A stretch of DNA of 64,000 nt from an uncultured Litoreibacter sp. (GCA_947494645.1 CANLVO010000001.1:2294001-2358000), one strand, 5' to 3'. Positions 52,772-61,817 are shown, counted from the stretch's first letter. Notes: a model not told the origin generated them from the sequence alone. A program made the numbers and translations.

Positions 52772-54310
52772 TTACTCAGCTGCCACTGCGGAGGACGCCA
52801 ATCCTAAACGGATGAGTTGTTCAGGGGGGCATCCTTCTTCTTCCAAGCGCTGTTTCAGCAACGCCAGCATACGGTCCCGCTGCACTGGGTTACTGTCCCA
52901 GAGGTTTTGGGTTTGCTCCGGGTCCAGAGCGCGGTGGAACAGAAAATTCTCATAGGTTCGCGGGTCTATTTTGATCGGCATTTTCCACATGGGGTATGGC
53001 ACGCTAGGATCGAATTGCGCTTGATCCACAGGTTGCGCGGGAGCGCTGCCGACCCGGCCATCGACAGGGTTATCAACCAAGAGCGGCCGAGCTATCATGG
53101 TGGAATAGCTGAAGAGATCATGCCCTTTGATAGGGGATTTAAATAGCGTCCACTCCCCATCTGTGATGCAAACCCCCTGACCAAACGTACCATAAGTGAT
53201 GTCAGCATGCGGTTTGGCCCCGCCTGTAATCAAAGGCAACAAACTGGCGGAATGACGTGTGTCTTCGGGAGGCGTTCCGCCGGATGCTTCGATAATCGTT
53301 GAGAACAGATCGACGGTCTGCGTCAGAGCCGATACACGAGCGCCTGCATCACGATTGTCAGGATGCCACACGATCATCGGGATGTTGGCGTGGCTGTCAT
53401 AGTGTGGGTATTGCTTGCCAAATACGCCACGCTCACCCAGATCGTGACCGTGATCGGTGGTAAACACGATCATGGTATCATCCCACAGATTGAGGTCGCC
53501 GATCGTATCCAAGAACTGGCCCAACCACTTATCCACCATGGTCGTCTTGCCGTAATATTGCGCCTTCAGATAGGCGAGCTCTTCCGGCGTTGTCTGTGCC
53601 ATGAAGGCATCAAGGTCGGCATAGATCTGATAAGGTGGCCAAATGTTGTAATCGCTCGCATCGCCTTTCAAATCGCCGGCGTACATTGTGTCATAGGGGG
53701 CCGGAACGTGGAACGGCTCATGCACGTCAAAGCTCTCGACTTGCAGGAAAAACGGGCCTCGTTCGGCGTTCTTTCGTAGCCAGTTTGATGCAGCGGTGAA
53801 GGTTTTTGCAGGGAAGTAGTCTTCCTCCCCGCCAAACCCCCTCACGTTCTCCCAGTATTGGCGCATGTGATAGGGTGAACGGAACTCGCTCATCTTATCC
53901 ACCCACTTCGGCACTTCACCATCATGTGGCAGTTGGTGGTAATCCGTCTCATGGCCGCGGATCATTTCCAGCGTCATGAAGCCCTGCATGTAACCATTCG
54001 AGGTCTCTTCCCAATAGTGGTAGTGATCGGTCACCATGCCGGTGTTGAAGCCTTGCTTTTGCACCTCTCGCGGTAGCTTGGGATCAAAGACTTCCAAGGG
54101 GCCCCACGGGCGCCACATGAACTCTTTTCGACCAGCGAAAATCTCGCGCCGGGCTGGCATGCAAGGCAGGCTCGAAATGAAATGGTTCTCGAAAATCAAT
54201 GACTTCGCGGCCAACGCCTCAATGTTTGGCGTCTCGCACACTGTATCAGGATTGTAGGTACGCAGGGCCTCTTTGTTGAGACTGTCCACCAGGATCAAAA
54301 TAATATTCAT
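52772..54310 (-). CDS. Type I sulfatase, cytoplasmic
   Basis: A 512-residue formylglycine sulfatase: the signature C50-M-P52-A-R54 (SSLPCMPARREIFAGR) marks C50 as the residue converted to formylglycine, D9 (LILVDS) and the TTDHGHDLGERG region provide calcium ligands. There is no signal peptide, so substrate must be imported. It is the first gene of the five-gene leftward operon and divergent from the TauABC-like importer. An anaerobic or aerobic formylglycine-generating enzyme is not nearby. Sulfate esters are the expected substrates. Confidence 0.9.
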   Translation of the reverse strand: MNIILILVDSLNKEALRTYNPDTVCETPNIEALAAKSLIFENHFISSLPCMPARREIFAGRKEFMWRPWGPLEVFDPKLPREVQKQGFNTGMVTDHYHYWEETSNGYMQGFMTLEMIRGHETDYHQLPHDGEVPKWVDKMSEFRSPYHMRQYWENVRGFGGEEDYFPAKTFTAASNWLRKNAERGPFFLQVESFDVHEPFHVPAPYDTMYAGDLKGDASDYNIWPPYQIYADLDAFMAQTTPEELAYLKAQYYGKTTMVDKWLGQFLDTIGDLNLWDDTMIVFTTDHGHDLGERGVFGKQYPHYDSHANIPMIVWHPDNRDAGARVSALTQTVDLFSTIIEASGGTPPEDTRHSASLLPLITGGAKPHADITYGTFGQGVCITDGEWTLFKSPIKGHDLFSYSTMIARPLLVDNPVDGRVGSAPAQPVDQAQFDPSVPYPMWKMPIKIDPRTYENFLFHRALDPEQTQNLWDSNPVQRDRMLALLKQRLEEEGCPPEQLIRLGLASSAVAAE

Positions 54311-54364
54311 TGCGTCCTCCCTGCAGGCCTCGGGTTAATCGAGTGTCATGCCACTTCCTTTATT

Positions 54365-54443
54365 TGATTATAATCAGAAATCTGTCAATCAGATCGATGA
54401 TAATATCGTATTTGTTGACGTTTGCTGATTCTGATCATAATCA
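54365..54443. promoter_or_regulatory. Two palindromic operators between the sulfatase and TauA-like genes
   Basis: TGATTATAATCA (54365-54376) is a perfect 12-base palindrome, and TGATCATAATCA (54432-54443) is a copy with one change. The second overlaps a possible -10 (TAATCA, with TTGACG at 54415-54420 and a 17-base spacer) for the rightward importer operon. The probable ligand is the GntR-UTRA protein at 57097-57927. Confidence 0.7.
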
Positions 54444-54507
54444 TAAGTAAGAAATTCGATCCGATAGCCGCAGACAGGCTCAGGGTTTTTTTTGGGAGGA
54501 AAGATCG

Positions 54508-55542
54508 ATGGCAAATTCAAAGACCAGCTATACCAGCCGGCGCGCGGTTCTGCGGGGGGGCATCGCAGCAGGCGCAGCAATAGCAGCACCCTCATTTTTC
54601 GTTGGCAAAGCGCATGCCGCGAATGAAAAACTTAAGGTTGGAATTATTCCGGCCTATTCGTTCGGGCTGTACTGGCTTATTCAGGATCAAGGTTTTGCGC
54701 CTGGCGTCGAGATGGAATTCAGCGTGTTCCCGTCCGGGCCACCTGCGATTGAAGCAATGGTTGGCGGCTCAGTCGATACCATCACTGTGGGTTCCGTACC
54801 CCCCTTGGCGGCGATGTACCGCAAGGTCGCAAACTTCCGGGAAATCTCGATCTGTGGCGACGCCTCAGGCCTTTTCCAGATTGTCGGCAAGCCGGGCATG
54901 AGCTCTCTGGCCGATCTGGAAGGCAAGAAAATCGCCGTGACATCTGGCTCCAATTTCGACTTCTTCCTTGGTGTGGCTCTCGCGAATGAAGGGCTTAGCG
55001 ATATGCCACTTACGCGGGTCAATATGGAGCCAATTGACGGGCAATCTGCATTCATTGCCGGAGCAGTTGATGCAACCGTGCCTTTGGCGACCTCACGCAA
55101 ACTGATCTACGATGCCCTGCCGGACGCGTCTCTCCTTGCAGATGGGTCTGCAATGCCAATCGACGCACGCCCGTCCATCATGGACGTCTTCATGTCAACG
55201 CAAGAGAGTGTTGATGCAAAAGAAGACGCATATGTAGAAATCGTACGGGCTTTCCACGAGAAAGCAGTGCCGATGCTGCGCAATGACAATGCAGCAGTGG
55301 TCGAGCGGATGATCGAGTGGCAGTCGGGAATGGGCCGTGCGGGTGTGACCGCCGCTGATGTTGAGCCGTTGTTGAACGGATACTTCTACTTCGATTCAGC
55401 CGAGATCAAAGACGTTTACAACCGTGGACTTCTGAAAAGCGCCTTGCAGGTGCAGTCAGATTTCCTCGTTGCTAACGAGCGCATAGGCGGAGTTCCTGAT
55501 CTGGATGCACTGGTGTCGGATCAAATTGTCGCTAAAATCTAG
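54508..55542 (+). CDS. Tat-exported substrate-binding protein, TauA/SsuA (NMT1) type
   Basis: A 344-residue protein with a Tat signal (SRRAVLRGG, then a hydrophobic stretch ending AHA). The mature part fits the NMT1/THI5-like group that includes TauA and SsuA: KVGIIPAYSFGLYWLIQDQG, SVDTITVGSVPPLAAM, LEGKKIAVTSGSNFDFFL. This family commonly binds sulfonates, taurine and sulfate esters. GGGAGGA precedes the ATG. First gene of the importer operon, opposite the sulfatase. Confidence 0.85.
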   Translation: MANSKTSYTSRRAVLRGGIAAGAAIAAPSFFVGKAHAANEKLKVGIIPAYSFGLYWLIQDQGFAPGVEMEFSVFPSGPPAIEAMVGGSVDTITVGSVPPLAAMYRKVANFREISICGDASGLFQIVGKPGMSSLADLEGKKIAVTSGSNFDFFLGVALANEGLSDMPLTRVNMEPIDGQSAFIAGAVDATVPLATSRKLIYDALPDASLLADGSAMPIDARPSIMDVFMSTQESVDAKEDAYVEIVRAFHEKAVPMLRNDNAAVVERMIEWQSGMGRAGVTAADVEPLLNGYFYFDSAEIKDVYNRGLLKSALQVQSDFLVANERIGGVPDLDALVSDQIVAKI

Positions 55543-55548
55543 TTTGTG

Positions 55549-56325
55549 ATGAACAGTCTCAAACGCATTTTGTCAGGGCGCCTTGTTTTGGGCGCCCTTT
55601 CAATCGCGCTGGTCCTGGGAGCGTATCAATTCGCCACCGTGCAGCCGGATAACAACCCGGCGCTTTTGCCTCCGATTCCTGATATTATCGCCAGCTTCTT
55701 TACCAATGTTGAGGCTGGGTCGCTCCAGCAGGCGCTTTGGGCCAGCCTATACCGGATTTTTCTTGGCTTCTTCATTGGGACGTCATGCGCGTTGATCATT
55801 GGCTGTCTGGTTGGGTGGTATAAGACCATTGAATTCCTGATCGACCCGCTGATCGAAGCGATCCGCCCGATCCCGCCTCTGGCTTATATTCCAATCATCA
55901 TCATCTGGTTCGGGATTGAGGAATTCAGCCGTGTCCTCTTGATATCCATCGCATGCTTTATGGTGTGTGTGGTCAATGTGATCGCCGGGATGAAAAATGT
56001 GCCGCAGGTTTACGTCGACGCTGCATCGACCATGGGGGCGTCGCGGTTTCAAGTCTTCCGTACAATAGCGGTTCCGGCAGCAACACCATTTATCATCACG
56101 GGCTACCGCATCGCACTTGCTGCAGCCTGGACGACGTTGGTGGCCGCCGAACTGATCGCTGCGCCGAGCGGCCTTGGATTTATGTTGCAGGAAGGCCGCC
56201 GCTATTTCCTTACGGATCAAGTGATGATGATTATTGTCATAATTGGCGCATGTGCATTCATCATGGACCGCACATTCCGCGCAATTCAGAAACGATTGAT
56301 GGTTTGGTCGGAGGCGCGTGATTGA
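55549..56325 (+). CDS. ABC importer permease, TauC/SsuC type
   Basis: A 258-residue inner-membrane protein with about six hydrophobic segments and the family stretch IEAIRPIPPLAYIPIIIIWFGIEEFSRVLLI split at residues ~105-135. The EAA loop is VDAASTMGASRFQVFRTIAVPAATPFI. It follows the binding-protein gene after six bases (a GTG three bases earlier is an alternative start) and overlaps the ATPase gene by one base (TGATG). Confidence 0.88.
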   Translation: MNSLKRILSGRLVLGALSIALVLGAYQFATVQPDNNPALLPPIPDIIASFFTNVEAGSLQQALWASLYRIFLGFFIGTSCALIIGCLVGWYKTIEFLIDPLIEAIRPIPPLAYIPIIIIWFGIEEFSRVLLISIACFMVCVVNVIAGMKNVPQVYVDAASTMGASRFQVFRTIAVPAATPFIITGYRIALAAAWTTLVAAELIAAPSGLGFMLQEGRRYFLTDQVMMIIVIIGACAFIMDRTFRAIQKRLMVWSEARD

Positions 56326-57080
56326 TGTCTGAGATACGAGTCAATGACCTGACCCACACATTTGGCAAAGGAACGCCAGAGGCGCTCACTGTTCTCGAAG
56401 GGATCAATCTGGAGTTCTCTTCAGGTAGCTTCACATCAATCGTCGGCACCTCTGGATGCGGTAAGTCCACATTGCTCAAGATGATGGCGGGGCTTTTCGA
56501 TCCATCCGATGGCGAGATGACTTTGGACGGGCAGGTCATCAAAGGCACCGATCGCAAGCGTGGCATGGTTTTCCAACAGGACGCCGTCTTCCCGTGGATG
56601 ACGGTTGCCAAGAATATCTCTTATGGCCCGCGCATTCATGGTGAACCGAAAGCGGCTCAAATGGCCGCCGAAACCAAATGGGTTGAGGCGGTCGGGCTGA
56701 AAGGATTCGAAGACAGATGGCCACGCGAGCTGTCGGGCGGCATGCGGAAACGGGTCGATATCGGGCGCGTCTATGCCAATGACCCTGACGTGCTTCTGAT
56801 GGATGAGCCTTTCGGTGCCCTCGACGCTCAAACGAAAGAGCGCCTCCAGTCCGATCTGCTGACCACGTGGAAAGAAACCCAGAAAACTGTCATCTTCGTT
56901 ACGCATGATCTTGAGGAGGCGATTTTTCTCTCTGATCAGGTTATCGTCATGTCAGCGCGTCCTGGGCGGATCAGGCATATCGAAGACATAAGCTTGCCCC
57001 GACCGCGAAATGATGAAATGCGCCTGACACCGGAGTTTCTGGACATTAAACGAAAGCTCTGGAAGATGCTGGATCATTAG
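56325..57080 (+). CDS. ABC importer ATPase, TauB/SsuB type
   Basis: A 251-residue ATPase with Walker A GTSGCGKST, Q-loop MVFQQDAVFPWMTVAKN, signature LSGGMRKRVDIGRVY and Walker B LLMDEPFGALDAQTKE, the FGALDAQT form being typical of the nitrate/sulfonate/taurine group. The start overlaps the permease stop. Confidence 0.9.
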   Translation: MSEIRVNDLTHTFGKGTPEALTVLEGINLEFSSGSFTSIVGTSGCGKSTLLKMMAGLFDPSDGEMTLDGQVIKGTDRKRGMVFQQDAVFPWMTVAKNISYGPRIHGEPKAAQMAAETKWVEAVGLKGFEDRWPRELSGGMRKRVDIGRVYANDPDVLLMDEPFGALDAQTKERLQSDLLTTWKETQKTVIFVTHDLEEAIFLSDQVIVMSARPGRIRHIEDISLPRPRNDEMRLTPEFLDIKRKLWKMLDH

Positions 57081-57096
57081 AGTTGAGTGCGCATTT

Positions 57097-57927
57097 GTGA
57101 ATGAGATCATCCCAAAGCGGAAACAAGCCGGTCGTCCCAGATTTCAGGAAGCCGAAGGCGCGGCCTACGATAACTTTCGCAAGGAATGCCAGCATGTCTT
57201 CTTATCACGTGATGCGCCATTGCCGCTGTGGGAACAGCTGTATCAACATTTGGAGAATCTAATTCTTAGCGGAAAGCTAGCCGTCGATAGCCGTATCCCG
57301 CCCGAACCATTGTTGTGTGATCTCTTCCATGTTTCCAAAGCCGTCGTTAGGCATGCGATCTCGGCGCTTGCTGCAAAGGGATTGGTTGTAAAAATCCCGC
57401 GCAAGGGCATGTTTGTGTGTGAACGGCCACGGGAAAGTGGGTTTGTAACGTCGAATATCTCGCTGTTCGACGACATGATCGCACGTGGCGCATCAATCGA
57501 CACCCGCACATTTGAATTCGTCAAAGACAAAGCTGATCTGTCAGAACAGCAGGGTCTACTGCTTGATGACCGCGACGAAGTTATCCGCATCACACGTGTG
57601 TTTTGGGTTGATGATATGCCGCTCACCCACTCTGTCATGAGCTTCCCTTCTGCAAAGTTGCCCGGTTTCGAGCGTAGTGACTTCGCCAAAAGCTCCATCC
57701 TGAAGGCCATTCACACACGCTTTGGGCTAAAGGTTGTAAGAGCAAATCGTTGGCTTGATGCGAAACTTCCAAGTGACCTTATCTGTGATCGAATGGGCCT
57801 AAGCACACCACGGCCACTCATCCACATCGAGTCTGTCGGCTACGATCAAAAAGCCGAACGCCTTGAGTACTACCAGGCGTATTACAACACAGAAGCTGCG
57901 CGTATTCGGTTGTCCGTGTCTGACTAA
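57097..57927 (+). CDS. GntR-family regulator with UTRA domain (HutC subfamily)
   Basis: A 276-residue regulator. After ~35 variable residues comes the winged helix (PLWEQLYQHLENLILSGKL, FHVSKAVVRHAISALAAKGLV) and a UTRA-type effector domain (VIRITRVFWVDDMPLTHSVMSFP, ending YYQAYYNTEAARIRLSV). It starts with GTG 16 bases after the ATPase, probably as the fourth gene of the importer operon. Its operators are probably the TGATTATAATCA palindromes upstream. The natural effector would report the imported compound. Confidence 0.87.
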   Translation: MNEIIPKRKQAGRPRFQEAEGAAYDNFRKECQHVFLSRDAPLPLWEQLYQHLENLILSGKLAVDSRIPPEPLLCDLFHVSKAVVRHAISALAAKGLVVKIPRKGMFVCERPRESGFVTSNISLFDDMIARGASIDTRTFEFVKDKADLSEQQGLLLDDRDEVIRITRVFWVDDMPLTHSVMSFPSAKLPGFERSDFAKSSILKAIHTRFGLKVVRANRWLDAKLPSDLICDRMGLSTPRPLIHIESVGYDQKAERLEYYQAYYNTEAARIRLSVSD

Positions 57928-58178
57928 TCATGGCGCTGGAAGAATTGCGTCTATCGGATCCGACGGTTGCTTATTCGGGTCGCAGCGAAATTCCCAAACA
58001 GTTTGAGAAGTTAAGAATTGGTCGTATCGCCGAGTGTCTTTTCTTCTTCTGCAAGGTCATAGAACAGGGAAAAACAGACGAAGCTTTACCGAGCCTATGC
58101 ACTCAGCGCTATTGCCCCGTGAGAGCAAGGCCAATGCACTTTGTGACGGGTTTGGTCAATTCTGTGTGCCAATGGCGC

Positions 58179-58604
58179 TCATGCGGAAAATGTCGGCACT
58201 GCGTCGATCCCAGCTTGCGCGACCTCCTGATCTTGCGCAGGTGAGCCAGAACTGACGCCAATGGCGCCGACCACTTCGCCGTTGCAATGCACAGGCAGCC
58301 CGCCGCCGACCACGACCATGCGACCTCCAAGCGTTGCCTGCAGACCATGAGCTGGCATGCCGGGTTGGCTGACTTCGCCTAAAGCATGGGTGCTTTTCTT
58401 GACGCCCGCCGCCGCAAAGGCTTTGTCGATGGCAAGCCCAATACTTGTGATCTTGCCGCCGTTCATCCGCTCGAACGCAATCAGGTTGCCGCTTTCATCC
58501 GTGACGGCAATACACATCGGGACTCCGATCTCAGTTGCCTTGGCGCGTGCGCCTGCAATGAGCGCGTGAGCCTCATCGATGTCCAGCCGAACTATCGTCA
58601 GCAT
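58179..58604 (-). CDS. HbpS/GlcG-like small protein (heme-degrading/PduO-C domain)
   Basis: A 141-residue protein of the GlcG/HbpS family: AHALIAGARAKATEIGVPMCIAVTDESGNLIAFERMNG at the start, then IGLAIDKAFAAAG and the C-terminal IGAIGVSSGSPAQDQEVAQAGID. Function in the family is varied and uncertain. It lies 18 bases after dctM and is probably the last gene of the TRAP operon. The 250 bases between it and the GntR gene (57928-58178) hold no convincing gene. Confidence 0.82.
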   Translation of the reverse strand: MLTIVRLDIDEAHALIAGARAKATEIGVPMCIAVTDESGNLIAFERMNGGKITSIGLAIDKAFAAAGVKKSTHALGEVSQPGMPAHGLQATLGGRMVVVGGGLPVHCNGEVVGAIGVSSGSPAQDQEVAQAGIDAVPTFSA

Positions 58605-58622
58605 AGCGTCATCCTTCTAGTG

Positions 58623-59909
58623 CTAAGTCCCGATGATCAGATTTGGCAGCGTCAATGAGATCGCAGGGACGAAGGTTATCAACATTAGGGCCGCGAATAT
58701 GGCCAGATAGAAGGGCCAGATCGTTCTGACTGCTTTTTCCATCGGTAATTTGCCCACAGCACACCCCACGAACAGACAGGTTCCTACAGGCGGTGTACAC
58801 AGGCCAAGCCCAAGGTTGACCAAGAGGATCATGCCGAACTGAAGAGGATCAATGCCCAGCATGTTCATCACGGGCAGGAAGATTGGAGTGCAGATCAGGA
58901 TCAGCGCCGCCATGTCCATGATCATGCCCAGCAGCAACAGCACCGCATTGATCATCAGCAGGATAAGGATCGGGTTTTCGGTAATGCCCAGCAGGAATTC
59001 GACGGTCTTGGTGGGCACCCGGTTGAAGGTCAGCATGTAGGCGAACGCGCCTGCGCAGGCGATCAAGATCATCACCATCGAGGTGGTCCGCACCGATGAG
59101 ATCACGGCGGTCTTAAACGCGTCCCATGACAGGCTGCGATAGACGACCAGCGTCACGATGAAGGCATACATTGCGCCAAACGCGCCGGACTCGGTCACTG
59201 TGAAGACGCCCGAGAGCACGCCGCCAACGATGATCACGGCCGTGAGCAAACCTGGGATGGACCCAACGAAGGCAATGGCAAGTGCGGTCCAGCCCGGAAA
59301 CTGCTCGGCCTGGTAGCCGCGTTTGACCGCAACGACATAGGCGGCGATCGCAAGGCAGCAGCACATCAGAATGCCGGGCACGACGCCCGCGAGGAACAGC
59401 TTGGAGATCGACACCGCCCCCCCTGTTGCGAGCGCGAAGATGATCATGTTGTGACTGGGCGGGATGATGATCCCTGCAATCGAGGAGGTCACGGTCACGT
59501 TGACCGCATAATCGGCATCATAGCCCTTGTCTTTCATCACCGGGATCAGGATCGAGCCCAAAGCCGAGATATCGGCAATGGCCGAGCCGGAAATGCCGCC
59601 AAACAGCATAGAAGAAAAGACGTTGACGATGCCCAGACCGCCACGCACGGCGCCAACGGCGGCTTGCGCGAACCGGACCAGCCGGATGGCAATACCGCCA
59701 TGGAACATTAGTTCCCCCGCAAAGATGAAAAACGGGATCGCCATGAGCGAGAAGACATTGATGCCCGAAACGATGCGCTGAAAGCCAACGAAGAGCGGCA
59801 GCCCTTCGAACCAGAAGGCAGACAAGGCCGCAATGCCGAGCGCGTAGGCCACTGGTGTGCCGATGAAAACGCAAAGGGCAAAGACGCCCAGAAGAACCAT
59901 GAGACCCAT
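58623..59909 (-). CDS. dctM: TRAP transporter large membrane subunit DctM
   Basis: A 428-residue polytopic protein with DctM hallmarks: SMAIPFFIFAGELMFHGGIAIRLVRFAQA near residue 60, IIPPSHNMIIFALATGG and the C-terminal LLLVNLGLGLCTPPVGTCLFVGCAVG-like stretch (split at residues 370-395). The ATG at 59909 follows the dctQ stop by two bases; a longer open frame upstream is dctQ in another frame. It uses a sodium or proton gradient for uptake. Confidence 0.92.
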   Translation of the reverse strand: MGLMVLLGVFALCVFIGTPVAYALGIAALSAFWFEGLPLFVGFQRIVSGINVFSLMAIPFFIFAGELMFHGGIAIRLVRFAQAAVGAVRGGLGIVNVFSSMLFGGISGSAIADISALGSILIPVMKDKGYDADYAVNVTVTSSIAGIIIPPSHNMIIFALATGGAVSISKLFLAGVVPGILMCCCLAIAAYVVAVKRGYQAEQFPGWTALAIAFVGSIPGLLTAVIIVGGVLSGVFTVTESGAFGAMYAFIVTLVVYRSLSWDAFKTAVISSVRTTSMVMILIACAGAFAYMLTFNRVPTKTVEFLLGITENPILILLMINAVLLLLGMIMDMAALILICTPIFLPVMNMLGIDPLQFGMILLVNLGLGLCTPPVGTCLFVGCAVGKLPMEKAVRTIWPFYLAIFAALMLITFVPAISLTLPNLIIGT

Positions 59910-59911
59910 GT

Positions 59912-60445
59912 TTAGCCTTGATCTATGTTGTCTTGGCGCTCGTCCCGACCCAAAGCGAGGCGGATCAGATGGCCGGTTGAAAAGAGGAACAGCAACGCCC
60001 CGCTGATTGTCAGAGGCAAGGAGCGCAACCCTTCTGACCACTGGATGAGCGGGATCAGAGTGTTCCATTTGAATTGGGTCAGCTCGATGCCGTACCAGAA
60101 CATCATGCCACCAAACCCTGCCATCAGGATGTCAGAGATCACGACGAAAACGGTCCGTACCGAAGAAGGGACCAGATTGCGGAAGACCACGACAGAGAGG
60201 TGTGTGTGATTGTGGACGCCAGCTGCGGCACCCAGAAAGGCGATGACCATGACCAGCAGCAAAGAGACCTGCTCTACCCACGTTGGTGTGTCGTTCAGGA
60301 CGTAGCGGCCAAACACCAACCAGGCAAAAATCGCGGTCATTGCGACAATCGCAACGCCTGCAATTAAGACGCAAGTGCGGGCCAGCAGGTCAAGGACCCG
60401 GTCCATGGCCCTTAGCAGCGCAGGCGACTTGTTAGGCTCAGCCAT
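59912..60445 (-). CDS. dctQ: TRAP transporter small membrane subunit DctQ
   Basis: A 177-residue protein with four hydrophobic segments and the DctQ features FAWLVFGRYVLNDTPTWVEQVSLLLVM (split at residues 40-70) and GAAAGVHNHTHLSV. It is between the binding protein and dctM. A hairpin of 10 bp precedes it at 60465-60497. Confidence 0.88.
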   Translation of the reverse strand: MAEPNKSPALLRAMDRVLDLLARTCVLIAGVAIVAMTAIFAWLVFGRYVLNDTPTWVEQVSLLLVMVIAFLGAAAGVHNHTHLSVVVFRNLVPSSVRTVFVVISDILMAGFGGMMFWYGIELTQFKWNTLIPLIQWSEGLRSLPLTISGALLFLFSTGHLIRLALGRDERQDNIDQG

Positions 60446-60464
60446 AGGTGTTTCCCTGAAACAA

Positions 60465-60497
60465 AGCGCCCGGCATCCATAGGTGGAGCCGGGCGCT
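60465..60497 (-). other. Intercistronic hairpin between dctP and dctQ
   Basis: AGCGCCCGGC and GCCGGGCGCT form a perfect 10-bp stem with a 13-base loop, followed on the minus strand by TTGTTTC. A partial terminator or 3' stabiliser that lets the binding protein be made in excess, as in many transport operons. Confidence 0.75.
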
Positions 60498-60520
60498 CAT
60501 TGGATAGATCTCTTAGAAGC

Positions 60521-61495
60521 TTACTCGGTTGCTTGCGCCATTTCGACCAGCGCTTTCATGTCCGGGTTGGCCGCCAGATAGTCTGTATAGACAGCGTCCA
60601 TTGCAGCTTGGAACGGTCCTTTGTCAGCAATCTCGTTGACCTTGATACCCGCAGCTTCCACGTCCTTGCGAGCCTGCTCAGAACCGATGGTCCAGAGTTC
60701 ACGCTGGATGATCGCAGCTTCCTCTGCGGCACCACGCACAGCCGCCTGCATGTCAGCAGACAGTGCGTTGAACTTCGCAGTGTTCACACAGATGCACTCA
60801 GGGATGATCAGGTGCTCAGACAGGGAATAGTGGGTGGTCACTTCAAAGTGGCCGACATTCTTGAACGATGGGAAGTTGTTCTCCGCACCATCCACAACGC
60901 CAGTCTTCAACGCCTGCTGAACTTCAGAGAACGCCATCGGGGAAGGGTTCCCGCCCATCTCGGAGATCATTGCTGTGTAGAGATCGTTGTTCATAACCCG
61001 AATTTTCAGACCCTCGACGTCAGCCGGGGTGTTGATCGGCTTCTGAGCATAGAACGAGCGCGCGCCGGCATCGAACCATGCAAGGGGCAGAACACCTGCT
61101 TCGCCCATGGCGGTTGCAACGACTTCGCCTGCCTCACCTTCCAGAACCCGGAACATGTGCGGGACGCTCTTGAAGATGAAAGGCAGCGACACAAGGTTGG
61201 CTTCCTTTACCATCGGGCCAATGGGACCAAGGTTGAAATTGCCGATCTCGATCGCGCCAATGCGGACCTGCTCAAGCGCATCAGGTTGCGAACCAAGCAC
61301 ACCACCGTGGAACACATCGACTGTGATCTCACCGCCCGTTGCTTCATTGACCAGCTCGGAAAACTTGTCCATCGCCGCGGTGTTTGGGTGGCCGTCGTTG
61401 TGAATGTTCCAAGCACGCCAGTTCTCGGCATAAGCCGATGTCGCGACGAGAGCTAACGCCGTAGCCGCTGCAAAAAGAGTTTTATTCGATGTCAT
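60521..61495 (-). CDS. dctP: TRAP transporter solute-binding protein DctP
   Basis: A 324-residue periplasmic protein with signal peptide (LFAAATALALVATSAYA). Family features: FSELVNEATGGEITVDVFHGGVLG, GLKIRVMNN with the carboxylate-binding arginine, FSEVQQALKTGVVDGAENN. The conserved arginine means the ligand carries a carboxylate. An FCD-type GntR paralogue of the alginate-locus regulator is divergent to it, so a uronate or sugar acid is a plausible ligand. Confidence 0.9.
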   Translation of the reverse strand: MTSNKTLFAAATALALVATSAYAENWRAWNIHNDGHPNTAAMDKFSELVNEATGGEITVDVFHGGVLGSQPDALEQVRIGAIEIGNFNLGPIGPMVKEANLVSLPFIFKSVPHMFRVLEGEAGEVVATAMGEAGVLPLAWFDAGARSFYAQKPINTPADVEGLKIRVMNNDLYTAMISEMGGNPSPMAFSEVQQALKTGVVDGAENNFPSFKNVGHFEVTTHYSLSEHLIIPECICVNTAKFNALSADMQAAVRGAAEEAAIIQRELWTIGSEQARKDVEAAGIKVNEIADKGPFQAAMDAVYTDYLAANPDMKALVEMAQATE

Positions 61496-61612
61496 GGGGT
61501 CTCCTCCCTAAATTTTTCTGACGAGATTTCGTGAAGGAGAGCGCGCAGAAAACAGGGAATTGAACACCCTACCCCCTCCCAGAACCGGAATCACTGTCAA
61601 GGAGATGGTAAA

Positions 61613-61658
61613 ACTGGTATCCAAGTTTTGTCAATTGTGGTATCCAAGTATACCACAA
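61613..61658. promoter_or_regulatory. TRAP promoter/operator: palindrome plus extra half-site
   Basis: TTGTGGTAT-CCAAGT-ATACCACAA (61635-61658) is a palindrome with perfect 9-base arms, and ACTGGTATCCAAG (61613-61625) is an extra half-site close to ACTGGTATTCTAG at 35100-35112. On the minus strand TTGACA lies between them, 17 bases from TTACCA, so the extra site falls within the dctP promoter. Confidence 0.75.
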
Positions 61659-61817
61659 CTAAATTTGGAGAGCCGACCGGACTTGACTTGTCAGGTGAGC
61701 CAATCTTTATCTCTCGACAAGGTCGCTCGCCTCTGACCGCCTGCAACGCGCGGTTAGAAATGGTTTTCAAACGTGCCGTTGGTGAGTGATACGATGATAG
61801 AATTAGGGTAATTTGTC

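Noticed and set aside
49022-57080. Sulfoquinovose breakdown (sulfo-EMP or sulfo-ED)
   Set aside because: No sulfoquinovosidase, SQ isomerase or SQ dehydrogenase set is seen, the enzyme is a sulfate-ester sulfatase, and the aldolase is class II FucA-like rather than the class I YihT type.
57930-58244. A 104-codon open frame after the GntR-UTRA gene
   Set aside because: No ribosome site or motif; it overlaps the end of the GlcG-like gene and has mixed composition.
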